Origin: a virus
Reading direction: 5' to 3' (one strand)
Length of the DNA: 64,000 bases
IMG/VR virus record: IMGVR_UViG_3300050120_000230
Span: 86,325-150,324 of that record
This document shows positions 32,277 through 40,575 of the stretch, piece by piece; the first letter of the stretch is position 1; every line of letters begins with the position of its first letter. The notes beneath the pieces are model-generated. The model did no database searches and had not been told where the DNA came from. It was given only the letters and a program-made list of their open reading frames with translations. The translations under genes and the position numbers were made by a program.

Positions 32277-35219
32277 ATGGCTACACTCGTTTCACCGGGC
32301 GTCGATGTCGAAATCATTGACGAATCGTTCTATGGCGGCGCTGGTCCGGGCACCGTTCCGCTCGTCGTTTTCGCGACCGCAGCGAACAAGGCATCTCCTT
32401 CGGGAACCGGAATTGCCCCCTATACCGCTCCTTCCCAAGCAGGAAAGCTCTTCCTTGCGACTTCGCAACGTGAGTTGATCCAGAACTTCGGCACCCCGAA
32501 CTTCAAGACTGTTCAGGGCACCCCGGTTCATGGCTACGAACTGAACGAATACGGGCTGCACGCAGCCTATCAGTTCCTCGGTATCTCGAACCGCTGCTAC
32601 GTTCTGCGCGCAGACATTGACATGTCTCAGCTTGAGGCATCTTCCACGGCTCCGGTCGCCCCGCCGCTTCCCGGCACCTACTGGCTCGACCTGACCCAAA
32701 CCCAATTCGGTATCTTCCAGTCGAACGGTAACCCGTCGTCTGGTCTGGCTTGGGAAACGCAACCGACGCTCGCCGCGACCGCTGGCAACATCACCACGAC
32801 GATGGATGACGTGGACGTTCCGTCCGCTTCTTTCGGCGCGGATGGCCAATTCGCTGTCGTCGTCACCATGTCGAACAATCTGATCTATGAAAAGCTGAAC
32901 GGTGCATGGCTGCAAGTCGGTTCGACTGCTTGGGCCGCCGCGCGCCCGACAACGGTCACCGGCCGCTCGAACCCGAGCCTGATCGCCACGACCGACACCT
33001 TCGAGATCAATGGTCACACGGTTGCATTCGATCAGATTTGGGACGGCACCGCCTACACCATTCAAGGCACTGGCGCCCTTTCGGAAATCGTCACGAACAT
33101 CAACGCTGCTGCTATCGCGAACATCGTCGCCACCGTCTCCGGCGCTGGCGCTCTGGTTATTCGCGAATCGGCTGGTGGGAACATCGTTCTCAGCGCCCTG
33201 AACGGCACCCCGCTGACCACGCTCGGTTTGGCTCCCGGCCTGACGGCTGGCGTCACCGTTGACCAAACCAACACTCCGCAATACCCGGCCAACCGTGCCG
33301 CAGGTTCGGTGTGGGTCAAGGGTAATCCGCCGAACCATGGTGCAAGCTGGAAAGTCAAGCTTTGGAACGCAACGGCTGGTGCATTCGTCACCGTCCCGGC
33401 TCCGTTCTACCCGTTCAACTCTATCCTGAGCGACGGCAACTCCTCGAAGGACCAAGCTGCTTCGGCCGCATTTGGCACTATCGCAACCGGAACGATCTAC
33501 GTCGGCTTCGACGCTTCCAACGGCACGCAACAACTGCGTCGTTGGAACGGCACTGGCTGGGAAAACCTGATCTATGAAGCAGGCACGATCCCGCCGACCA
33601 GCCCTCCGGCAGACGGCACTTTCTGGTATAACACCAACTTCCGCGCCGACATCATGTATGGCGATGGCAATCAGTGGCTCGGCTACGCTCGTAAGTTCAC
33701 GGCAACCGATCCCGCTGGCGTTCTGATCTCGGGCTCCGCTCCGACGACCCAGTCTGACGGCACTGCTCTGGTTGACAACGATCTGTGGATTGATTCCAGC
33801 GATCTCGAAAACTACCCGATGCTGTATCGCTACGATACGACGTTGGCCCGTTGGAACCTGATCGACAACACCGACCAAACCTCTCCGTTTGGTATCGTGT
33901 TCGCCGACGCTCGCTCGAACTCTGGCACGAACTACACCAACAACCCGCACCCCGGCACGTACAACTACGGTTCGGAACTCTCGGTTGATATGGTGCTGTC
34001 GAACTTCCTCGAACCCGACGCGCCCGATGCACGCACCTACCCGGATGGTATGCTGCTGTTCAACACGCGTTATTCGACGAACAATGTCAAGGAATGGAAG
34101 CCCCTCTACTTCGCGCAGGGCGGCTTTGATCCGAACACGAACTTCACCCAATCCACCTATCACAACAGCGGCAGCAACGCGATCTTCCCGGTGCTCGGCA
34201 CCACGGGTATCTGGGTCACGGCAAGCGGCAATGACGTTGACGGCACACCCTTCATGGGTCGCAAGGCCGTTCGCGTCCTGATCGTTCGCTCGCTCGAAGA
34301 GATGATTACTCTGAACGACGATATTCGTTCGGAACTTGTCTACTTCAACCTGCTCGCGGCTCCGGGTTACCCGGAACTGATGAACGAGATGGTGACGTTG
34401 AACACCGATCAGAAGGAAGTTGCCTTCATCGTTGGTGACACTCCGATCCGTCTGACTCCCGGTGGCACCGATGTCACTTCGTGGGCGAACAACGGTAAGA
34501 ACGTTGCTTCCACTGGTGAAGACGGTCTCACCGTCGCCAACGAATACGTCGGCGTCTACTACCCGTGGGGTCTGAGCACCGATCTGAGCGGCAATGAAGT
34601 GATGATCCCGCCCAGCGCCATCGCGCTGAGCACTCTGGCCTACAACGACCAAGTTGCTTACCCGTGGTACGCCCCGGCTGGCTTCCGTCGTGGTCTCGTG
34701 ACCAACGCTTCGTCGGTCGGTTACCTGACTTCGGAAGGCGAGTTCAAGCCCGTCATCCTGAACCCCGGTCAGCGCGACGTTCTTTACACCAACAAGATCA
34801 ACCCCATCGCCTACATTCCGGGCCGTGGTCTGGTGGTCTACGGTCAGAAGACGCTCAACGCGGATCAAACCGCACTCGACCGCGTCAACGTCGCCCGTCT
34901 TGCCAACTACTTGAAGTATAACCTTGACAACATCGTCAAGCCGTTCCTCTTCGAGCAGAACGATTCGCAAACTCGTGCTTCGGCTCAAGCAACCGTTTCA
35001 GGTTTCCTGAATGGTCTGGTTGGTCTGCAAGCCCTGTCTGACTACGCAGTGATCTGCGACGACTCGAACAACACTTCGAGCCGCATCGACGCGAACGAAC
35101 TCTGGATCGACATCGCCATCAAGCCGCTGCACGCCATCGAGTTCATCTATATCCCGGTGCGTATTCTCAACACCGGCTCCGACCTTGCAACGGCCGTCTC
35201 ACAGACAGTCTCCCTGTAA
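32277..35219 (+). CDS. Contractile tail sheath protein (gp18-like)
   Basis: A 980-residue protein whose contraction drives the tail tube through the envelope. The N-terminus (VSPGVDVEIIDES) and the C-terminal domain from about residue 640 to 980 match phage sheaths, with GRGLVVYGQKTL, RVNVARLANYLK and a final LHAIEFIYIPVRIL. T4 gp18 is about 660 residues; the extra 300 or so here lie in the middle (about 140-560) and include several fibre-like W-N/W-Y-N segments, probably surface-exposed insertions. Strong ribosome-binding site GGAGG. Confidence 0.9.
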   Translation: MATLVSPGVDVEIIDESFYGGAGPGTVPLVVFATAANKASPSGTGIAPYTAPSQAGKLFLATSQRELIQNFGTPNFKTVQGTPVHGYELNEYGLHAAYQFLGISNRCYVLRADIDMSQLEASSTAPVAPPLPGTYWLDLTQTQFGIFQSNGNPSSGLAWETQPTLAATAGNITTTMDDVDVPSASFGADGQFAVVVTMSNNLIYEKLNGAWLQVGSTAWAAARPTTVTGRSNPSLIATTDTFEINGHTVAFDQIWDGTAYTIQGTGALSEIVTNINAAAIANIVATVSGAGALVIRESAGGNIVLSALNGTPLTTLGLAPGLTAGVTVDQTNTPQYPANRAAGSVWVKGNPPNHGASWKVKLWNATAGAFVTVPAPFYPFNSILSDGNSSKDQAASAAFGTIATGTIYVGFDASNGTQQLRRWNGTGWENLIYEAGTIPPTSPPADGTFWYNTNFRADIMYGDGNQWLGYARKFTATDPAGVLISGSAPTTQSDGTALVDNDLWIDSSDLENYPMLYRYDTTLARWNLIDNTDQTSPFGIVFADARSNSGTNYTNNPHPGTYNYGSELSVDMVLSNFLEPDAPDARTYPDGMLLFNTRYSTNNVKEWKPLYFAQGGFDPNTNFTQSTYHNSGSNAIFPVLGTTGIWVTASGNDVDGTPFMGRKAVRVLIVRSLEEMITLNDDIRSELVYFNLLAAPGYPELMNEMVTLNTDQKEVAFIVGDTPIRLTPGGTDVTSWANNGKNVASTGEDGLTVANEYVGVYYPWGLSTDLSGNEVMIPPSAIALSTLAYNDQVAYPWYAPAGFRRGLVTNASSVGYLTSEGEFKPVILNPGQRDVLYTNKINPIAYIPGRGLVVYGQKTLNADQTALDRVNVARLANYLKYNLDNIVKPFLFEQNDSQTRASAQATVSGFLNGLVGLQALSDYAVICDDSNNTSSRIDANELWIDIAIKPLHAIEFIYIPVRILNTGSDLATAVSQTVSL

Positions 35220-35246
35220 GGACTCCTCACCTACCTCCGAAGAACT

Positions 35247-35277
35247 GGGCGGCCTCGCAAGGGCCGCCCTTTTCTTT
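35247..35277 (+). terminator. Terminator after sheath gene
   Basis: A GGGCGGCC/GGCCGCCC stem followed by TTTTCTTT. Confidence 0.8.
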
Positions 35278-35470
35278 AGGGATTGAAATCCCACAGCTTC
35301 ATCGCCCAGTTGGTGCCGTCCGTGGCGACGTGCCAAACTTGGATGAATCCAGCCTCGGGCTTGGCGAAATGTTCGCGAAACGCGGTGGCGGCTTCGGCTC
35401 GGGTGGCAACGTCACGTTCACCGGCTGACGTTGTGATGCGATAAGCGTCTTCGCTCTTTTGCTCAGCCAT
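35276..35470 (-). CDS. Unknown small protein, 64 aa
   Basis: Not recognised. The composition is soluble, with a Trp-rich end (WHVATDGTNWAMKLWDF). It overlaps the end of the following minus-strand gene by a few bases, indicating an operon with the two genes upstream. Confidence 0.5.
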   Translation of the reverse strand: MAEQKSEDAYRITTSAGERDVATRAEAATAFREHFAKPEAGFIQVWHVATDGTNWAMKLWDFNP

Positions 35471-35729
35471 TCGAAACTCCTATGATTGATACGTCTCTAG
35501 AGTAATGTTCCAAGGGCAGGAACGATACCACGGTTTGACTACGTTTGTCCCACCGATATCCAACAAGTTGACCTTGGATTTCGATTATTCCCTCACGATG
35601 CTTGGTGGAGTGGTAGAAAACACGTTTGTTTTGTATACGGGCTAGCACATCCGAGACATCATCATCGGACAACATCAGTCCGTATCGTTCCATCAAACGA
35701 ACATGGGCGTGTTGTGTAATGCGGCTCAT
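35463..35729 (-). CDS. Unknown protein, 88 aa (DUF4258-like pattern)
   Basis: Starts at the ATG that overlaps the upstream stop (ATGA). The sequence HAHVRLMERYGLMLS...VFYHSTKHREGIIEIQG has the layout of small DUF4258/RelE-like proteins, but no catalytic residues are certain. Confidence 0.45.
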   Translation of the reverse strand: MSRITQHAHVRLMERYGLMLSDDDVSDVLARIQNKRVFYHSTKHREGIIEIQGQLVGYRWDKRSQTVVSFLPLEHYSRDVSIIGVSNG

Positions 35730-36223
35730 TTTCCGTTGGCCCGCCGAGTCTCCCACGCAGCGCGGCGGCGCTTCCAATCCGCATATTCAGTCTCGAATAC
35801 ATATCCGAGTTCTGGTGCATATACTATCTTGCGCGTAGGGTGCATTAGCGCGTGATAGGCGCCGCCGCCGCCGAATGGTCGGCCGAAAATGTTGCTCTGT
35901 TCGTTGATGCCGCGTTCGCCGCCGAAGGTCATCCAGTGGACTAGGATACGATCCTCTTTCACCCACTTGACCCAAGCACGCGTGGTTCTCCCACCGGGAT
36001 GACTTTTGTCCTGCCACGGAAACCGCACCACTACCTCGTCACCGACCTCCAATGAGTTCACCCACGCAGCCAATCCGTTTTTTCGGAGGCGCTTGATTTT
36101 ACTCAGACGTTGGCGGGCTTTGCGTTCTCGTTTTCGAATGGCCTCGGGGCTATGCTCAAGTTCCCACATGAGTTCAAGGTCGCCCTTTTCACCGGGACGC
36201 AACTGCTCTGACATACCTAACAT
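35726..36223 (-). CDS. Unknown basic protein, 165 aa
   Basis: Starts at MLGMSEQ with GGAGG 6-7 bases upstream. A highly basic helical region (about 30-55) precedes a segment EVGDEVVVRFPWQ that looks like a small beta barrel, so nucleic-acid binding is possible. The family is not recognised. Confidence 0.55.
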   Translation of the reverse strand: MLGMSEQLRPGEKGDLELMWELEHSPEAIRKRERKARQRLSKIKRLRKNGLAAWVNSLEVGDEVVVRFPWQDKSHPGGRTTRAWVKWVKEDRILVHWMTFGGERGINEQSNIFGRPFGGGGAYHALMHPTRKIVYAPELGYVFETEYADWKRRRAAWETRRANGK

Positions 36224-36281
36224 GCGGGTCCTCCGGCTGTCTTGAGAACAAAATACCCCGCTATTAGATTTCGTCAACGAA

Positions 36282-36289
36282 AATAAATA
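36282..36289 (+). promoter_or_regulatory. Late promoter AATAAATA
   Basis: 8 bases ahead of the ATG at 36298 and 1 base ahead of an out-of-frame ATG at 36291. Confidence 0.5.
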
Positions 36290-36297
36290 CATGTGCT

Positions 36298-36558
36298 ATG
36301 CACCGGAGAGGTTCTCGACCTATCAAAGTCTTCGTCAAGTCGAAGATCGGTTTAGAGTGCTTTCTCGTGGAGAACGACGATATTTTCGACGCGGCTCTAC
36401 CTTTCATACGCCGCCTCCATGGCTTGGGCTACAGTAAAGCGATCACCTCGAAGACTCAGAATACAATGGCAAGTCTATTGGTTCACAAAGAGACGGCCGA
36501 GCCAGCAATGGTCACAAGTTGCCGATTACATACAAAGAACTACCAAAGTAAAAGCTAA
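36298..36558 (+). CDS. Unknown basic protein, 86 aa
   Basis: Not recognised. A basic, mostly helical protein with a hydrophobic middle (CFLVENDDIFDAALPFI). The mRNA would be leaderless or nearly so. Its stop codon forms part of the next late promoter. Confidence 0.45.
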   Translation: MHRRGSRPIKVFVKSKIGLECFLVENDDIFDAALPFIRRLHGLGYSKAITSKTQNTMASLLVHKETAEPAMVTSCRLHTKNYQSKS

Positions 36559-36561
36559 ATA
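36554..36561 (+). promoter_or_regulatory. Late promoter GCTAAATA of structured RNA
   Basis: Overlaps the stop codon of the preceding gene. The predicted start is about 36567. Confidence 0.55.
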
Positions 36562-36566
36562 TAACT

Positions 36567-36779
36567 GAACGATGGATGTCGTTCCTGCAAGGATTTCGGT
36601 CCTGAACCTATAATCTCATGTGTTGGCGACTAGGAGACGTGCGCTTAGCGTGTAAAGGTAAGGGTCGGGTAAGCTCCGACTGGCATATGGGAATGCGGGA
36701 GTTCACCCGCTAAAGCAGTTATGTTTCAACTTCGGTTGGACGTTAGGCGGTCGGGGGTCAAACCTCGGCCGTCTTTTTT
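36567..36779 (+). ncRNA. Candidate structured non-coding RNA
   Basis: About 210 bases bounded by a late promoter and a terminator with no gene of normal size. Successive hairpins can be drawn: AGGA/TCCT with a TTTCGG loop (about 36590), GTCGG/CCGAC (about 36667), GCGGG/CCCGC (about 36697), TTCAAC-TTCG-GTTGGA (about 36725) and the terminator. A 13-codon frame (36572-36613) starts near the 5' end and could be a leader peptide. No tRNA cloverleaf or known riboswitch core was seen. Confidence 0.5.
36746..36779 (+). terminator. Terminator of structured RNA
   Basis: An 11-bp stem GGCGGTCGGGG/CCTCGGCCGTC with wobble pairs, a GTCAAA loop and six T. Confidence 0.8.
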
Positions 36780-36818
36780 CATTTGCAAATAAAACACCGA
36801 GTTTAATGAACTATCCTA

Positions 36819-36826
36819 AATAAATA
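36819..36826 (+). promoter_or_regulatory. Late promoter (overlapping double TAAATA) of tube gene
   Basis: CCTAAATAAATA contains two overlapping TAAATA elements (36817 and 36821), 50-60 bases ahead of the tail tube gene. Confidence 0.6.
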
Positions 36827-36877
36827 CACAAGCCGGATGAATAATCGGCAATCAATTTAGATACATGAGGTGATGTC

Positions 36878-37462
36878 ATCGCTACGCTACAGAATTTTGG
36901 AGTCCCTCTCGGCGGCGGTGCTGGTCGCGGTGGTTTGCTCATGCCGAAGACCCGACAGAAGTTCCGCGTGCGTGTCACGCAGTTCGGCCCGGTCAACGGT
37001 GGACTTGAACTCACCCAACAGGTGGTAACAGTCGGTCGTCCGCAAATGCAGCAGCAAGCGCAGGAAGTCCACTCCTACAACTCTATCGGTTACTACGCCG
37101 GTAAGGCCGTTTGGCAAGAAATCTCGATGACGGTTCGTGACGATGTTTCGAACGCCGTCAGCCGTCTTGTCGGTCACCAGATGCAGAAGCAGATGAACTT
37201 CTTCCAACAGACTTCTGCTGAAGCAGGCGCCAACTACAAGTTCGGCATGTTCATCGAAACCCTCGACGGCGGCAATGACGCTGTTCTGGAACAATGGATT
37301 CTGGAAGGCTGCTTCCTCGCATCCGTCAACTACGAATCGTTCGACTATTCGTCCAGCGACGCAATGACCATCGAAATGAGCATCCGCTACGACAACGCGA
37401 CCCAGCAGGGTGGCCTCATGCCCGTTAGCCCGGAACTCGGCGTCGGCCCGATGCTCGCATAA
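36878..37462 (+). CDS. Tail tube protein (gp19-like), probable ATC start
   Basis: A 194-residue protein that would build the inner tube of the tail. The N-terminus ATLQNFGVPLGGGAGRGGLLMPK is characteristic of T4-type tube proteins, and includes the GGGxGRGG...MPK segment, so translation must begin upstream of the first in-frame ATG (36941) and TTG (36935). The reading frame is open only from a stop at 36868. The codon matching the expected initiator before ATLQ is ATC (36878), with GAGGTG 5 bases upstream. A stop or a sequencing error cannot be excluded. It is probably co-transcribed with 37478. Confidence 0.75.
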   Translation: MATLQNFGVPLGGGAGRGGLLMPKTRQKFRVRVTQFGPVNGGLELTQQVVTVGRPQMQQQAQEVHSYNSIGYYAGKAVWQEISMTVRDDVSNAVSRLVGHQMQKQMNFFQQTSAEAGANYKFGMFIETLDGGNDAVLEQWILEGCFLASVNYESFDYSSSDAMTIEMSIRYDNATQQGGLMPVSPELGVGPMLA

Positions 37463-37477
37463 GATCGGAATAGTCCA

Positions 37478-38884
37478 ATGGTGGATTATTTCGTTCGCAG
37501 CCCTCGGCAAGCTACTACCATCTATGGTTTGGATGGTAATAGCGCGCCGAGAAGCAGAAGTCAGTTCTACGTTCGGTTCCGCAGGACTAGCAATGGCCAA
37601 GCGAGTAGCGGATGGCAAGACAATCTGGGGTTCATGGTCAAGTCGTTGGATCGACCGTCCGTGCAACCCCAGCTTGACGAAGTCAACCAATATAACAAGA
37701 AACGCTGGATCACTACCGGCTTCAAGCTGCAACCCATGCGGATCGTTCTCTACGATACCGCAGACAGCTTGGTCATGCGGATGTGGGATGAGTATTCTCG
37801 TTGGTATTTCGGCGACTTCAACCAAGACGATGAAACTCAATTTCGATATGACGTGACGACCGCTGATTTCCTCGGTGATGACATCGGCTTTGGTTTCGTG
37901 CCTCGTCCATCGGCGGCGTCAACTGATGGTAAGGACTCTTCACTCGATCTGAACTCACAATTCTTCTTCGATGCTATCGAAGTCTATCAAGTCTTCGGTG
38001 GTGAGTTCACGCAGTTCGATCTCATCAATCCCAAAATCGGCACGTTTGACCCGGACGAACTCGATTACTCGGCTTCCGAGCCCGCGACGATTTCGATGAC
38101 GCTCAATTTTGAAGCGATCATCTATCGCAACGGTGGTGCACCGACACCGATCAGCAGTAATTCCGACATCGCTGCCGTGTTCGATGAAGACTTCGACGGT
38201 GACACCTTCGATGTGACCGGCGCGGCCGTGCGACACAATCTCTCGACGATGTCACCTTCGTTGATCCCGTTCGGCGTCGATGACTTTCGCCGCGATCCGA
38301 TCTCGGAAGCTACCGGGCTTTTGGACAATTCGGGTAACACCATCGGCGGCGGCGCCCTTGGGCAATTCGGTAATCTGGATTTTGGATCACTGCGCGCAGC
38401 CGTGCGAGCAGGGAAGGGCATCGCGGGAGATGTCTCCTACTTGGCCAGTGGCAACATCGGCCTATCCACTCTCTTGAACTTGCCGGTTGGAGGATCGTCC
38501 TCAACGATTAACGATCTACAATCGCGCCTTGGCCTGCCGCAACAGTCCCCGCGCGCGATCCTCGGTTCCACACTTGACGCTGCCACGGGCGCTCTTAAGG
38601 GGCGCGGCGGCGGTAGTGAGTTCGGAGACGACTACATCGACGATAATCTCGTTGGCGGTGTCGCGGCTAGTGCCTCCATCGACGACAGCAGTATCGGTGA
38701 CCAATTGACACCAACTGGTCAGAGCGGATTGCTTCTGAACTCGCAGTCTTACGGCGTCATCAATGCACAACGTCCGAGTTACAGCCAAATTGGCTACAAC
38801 GACAGCTATTCGACTTCATACAGCAGCAACAGTAGTGATGACAGTCTGTCAATTTCTACTGATTCGGACCCCATCGATATCTAA
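37478..38884 (+). CDS. Tube-like baseplate/tail protein (gp19/gp54-like N-terminus)
   Basis: A 468-residue protein. Residues 1-240 resemble the gp19/gp54 tube fold: RSQFYVRFRR, then QPQLDEVNQYNKKR and MRIVLYDTADSLVMRMWDEYSRWYFGDF, typical of tube-family proteins that seed or extend the tube on the baseplate. The rest is a low-complexity Ser/Gly/Asp-rich extension ending DSDPIDI, unlike known tube proteins. Its stop overlaps the ATG of the head-completion gene (TAATG). Confidence 0.6.
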   Translation: MVDYFVRSPRQATTIYGLDGNSAPRSRSQFYVRFRRTSNGQASSGWQDNLGFMVKSLDRPSVQPQLDEVNQYNKKRWITTGFKLQPMRIVLYDTADSLVMRMWDEYSRWYFGDFNQDDETQFRYDVTTADFLGDDIGFGFVPRPSAASTDGKDSSLDLNSQFFFDAIEVYQVFGGEFTQFDLINPKIGTFDPDELDYSASEPATISMTLNFEAIIYRNGGAPTPISSNSDIAAVFDEDFDGDTFDVTGAAVRHNLSTMSPSLIPFGVDDFRRDPISEATGLLDNSGNTIGGGALGQFGNLDFGSLRAAVRAGKGIAGDVSYLASGNIGLSTLLNLPVGGSSSTINDLQSRLGLPQQSPRAILGSTLDAATGALKGRGGGSEFGDDYIDDNLVGGVAASASIDDSSIGDQLTPTGQSGLLLNSQSYGVINAQRPSYSQIGYNDSYSTSYSSNSSDDSLSISTDSDPIDI

Positions 38885-39330
38885 TGGCAAAGTCTAAGTT
38901 CAGTCAGGGACAATATGCTCCCAATCATCCCGAAAAGATCATTGGCAAGACGCCAATTGTCTATAGGTCTAGTTGGGAAATGAGCTTGATGCGGGTATTC
39001 GATGAGAACCCCGCAGTCCTGCAATGGAGTTCCGAAAGCATTTCTATTCCGTATCAAAATCCGTTGACTGGTAAATGGTCTTTGTATCTTCCCGACTTCT
39101 TCGTGATATATATGGATAAGAACAACGGAAAGCACGCAGAGATCATTGAGATCAAACCGTGGAAGGAAGACCCGAGAAACCCGGCCAAAGCCAGTGCTCG
39201 CACTAGACTGACACAGGCTATCAATCAAGCAAAGTGGACCGCTGCTATGGTCTACTGTCAGAAACGGAAATGGCATTTCCGCATCATGACTGAGCGTGAT
39301 CTGTTCGGCCTACCCGGTAAGAAGAAATAA
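38884..39330 (+). CDS. Head completion protein (gp4-like)
   Basis: A 148-residue protein of the T4 gp4 (gp50) head-completion family: SSWEMSLMRVFDENPAVLQWSSE, then IPYQNPLTGK and YLPDFFVIY, and a KPWKEDPRN segment with EIIEIK. This layout resembles a TnsA/PD-(D/E)xK nuclease core (E...D...ExK). The role is finishing of DNA-filled heads before tail joining. It directly precedes the small terminase gene. Confidence 0.85.
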   Translation: MAKSKFSQGQYAPNHPEKIIGKTPIVYRSSWEMSLMRVFDENPAVLQWSSESISIPYQNPLTGKWSLYLPDFFVIYMDKNNGKHAEIIEIKPWKEDPRNPAKASARTRLTQAINQAKWTAAMVYCQKRKWHFRIMTERDLFGLPGKKK

Positions 39331-39333
39331 CCC

Positions 39334-39864
39334 ATGACCAAAATGATTGAACACACCTTGAATCTTCCGAGCATGGAAGACATTCTGAAGAGCACTGAGC
39401 CCACGGGCGATGCTGACGCAGAATTGGAACTGGAATTTGACAACGCGATCAACGAAGCCGCACTGAGTTCGGCTGTCGCACTCGCGGACGCGGCGGACAG
39501 GCATTTGGCGATCCAAGATGGAGACGGCCATTCGCAAGCGATGGACGAAATCCACAAAGAGACACTGAAGACGGCCCGTGACCTCGTCGATCTTGGTTTC
39601 AACGTCGATCAACGGTCGGCCGCCACCATCTTCGAAAAAGCCAACATGATGTATAAGACCGCACTCGATGCGAAGAGCACCAAGCGCGACATGCAGCTTA
39701 AGACGATGAAGTTGATGCTCGATCAACGAAAGATGGAATTGGAAGAGCGCAGGCTTCAACATGAAATGGGCGACGTGCCGGTGGATGCCGAAGCAACCAT
39801 TGTGGAAGATCGCAACGAACTCATCAAGCGTATCCGAGATCAGGCAGCTTCCGACAAAGCCTAA
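39334..39864 (+). CDS. Small terminase subunit (gp16-like)
   Basis: A 176-residue protein with acidic N-terminus and long helices (about 60-145), the usual layout of T4 gp16, which forms rings that bind DNA and stimulate packaging. Similarity is weak by eye, but length, coiled-coil content and position after the gp4-like gene support it. Its end overlaps the end of the convergent gene at 39861. Confidence 0.65.
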   Translation: MTKMIEHTLNLPSMEDILKSTEPTGDADAELELEFDNAINEAALSSAVALADAADRHLAIQDGDGHSQAMDEIHKETLKTARDLVDLGFNVDQRSAATIFEKANMMYKTALDAKSTKRDMQLKTMKLMLDQRKMELEERRLQHEMGDVPVDAEATIVEDRNELIKRIRDQAASDKA

Positions 39865-40496
39865 GTCACTCGTCCTTCGAGGATGACCAGACCGTTTCGC
39901 GGGTCACCAACGAGCCCCTCGTTCATGGCCAGCATCGGCCATTCTTCCGCGAAGAGCGTCACATCATAGGTCAAGTAGCCACCGCCACCGCCGCTTCCCG
40001 CATGAATAGCCGTGCCGTCGAGGATATCAGACGAGAAGTTCGAATATCCTTTGAGGTAGAAGCGGATAGAACCCTTCCAACCGGGATAGCCTTTGGGCAA
40101 ATGATCTTTCCCAGCCCAATTCTGGGGTTTACCTGCGGGTGCGTTGTGACTGTTGCTGCAACAATCACTCCACCGCATGTTTCGAAAGGTGAACTCCTTG
40201 AAGCAAAAGTCTTCTGGGATTTTCCCTTTGGATTTCTGAAGACGATACGAAGTTGAATTGTGGACGATTTGACGCTCGTAAAGTAGGCGTCCGTTCGCAA
40301 CCAACCATTCTTCGATCTCATGGAAACTACCAAGGCGATAACGGTCGCGCATAACCTCGTCGGCTTTCGCCAGCCGCGCAATACGACTGCGTTTCACCCA
40401 CCGCGCCGCAGACCGGCGGCACAGATGGCGTCGATAGTCGATGGTCTCTTCGAATAGAGAACCGGTCTTCCGGCATTTCCAGACTTCGACTCGCAT
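39861..40496 (-). CDS. Unknown protein with N-terminal zinc-finger-like motif
   Basis: A 211-residue protein. The N-terminus VWKCRKTGSLFEETIDYRRHLCRR may bind zinc (C...H...C). The middle has a SDCCSNSHNAP block followed by AGKDHLPKGYPGWKG. The end is beta-rich with a Gly run and a LAMNEGLVGDPRNGLVILEGRVT end. Family unknown. Convergent with the small terminase gene. Confidence 0.5.
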   Translation of the reverse strand: MRVEVWKCRKTGSLFEETIDYRRHLCRRSAARWVKRSRIARLAKADEVMRDRYRLGSFHEIEEWLVANGRLLYERQIVHNSTSYRLQKSKGKIPEDFCFKEFTFRNMRWSDCCSNSHNAPAGKPQNWAGKDHLPKGYPGWKGSIRFYLKGYSNFSSDILDGTAIHAGSGGGGGYLTYDVTLFAEEWPMLAMNEGLVGDPRNGLVILEGRVT

Positions 40497-40539
40497 CTCA
40501 TCGTCTTAGCAGAGTTTCCTATCTCGTCAACCAGATGCG

Positions 40540-40547
40540 GATAAATA
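40540..40547 (+). promoter_or_regulatory. Late promoter GATAAATA
   Basis: 28 bases ahead of the ATG at 40576; the leader carries a GGGGAT ribosome-binding site. Confidence 0.6.
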
Positions 40548-40575
40548 AGTAGAAACCGCCTTTTCGGGGATAATC

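Noticed and set aside
32292-34988. 898-residue open frame antisense to the sheath gene
   Set aside because: Arg/Val/Asp-rich shadow of a GC-rich gene with no domain signs.
36935-37462. Tail tube start at TTG 36935
   Set aside because: Would remove the conserved N-terminal GVPLGGGxGRGG segment and has no good ribosome-binding site.
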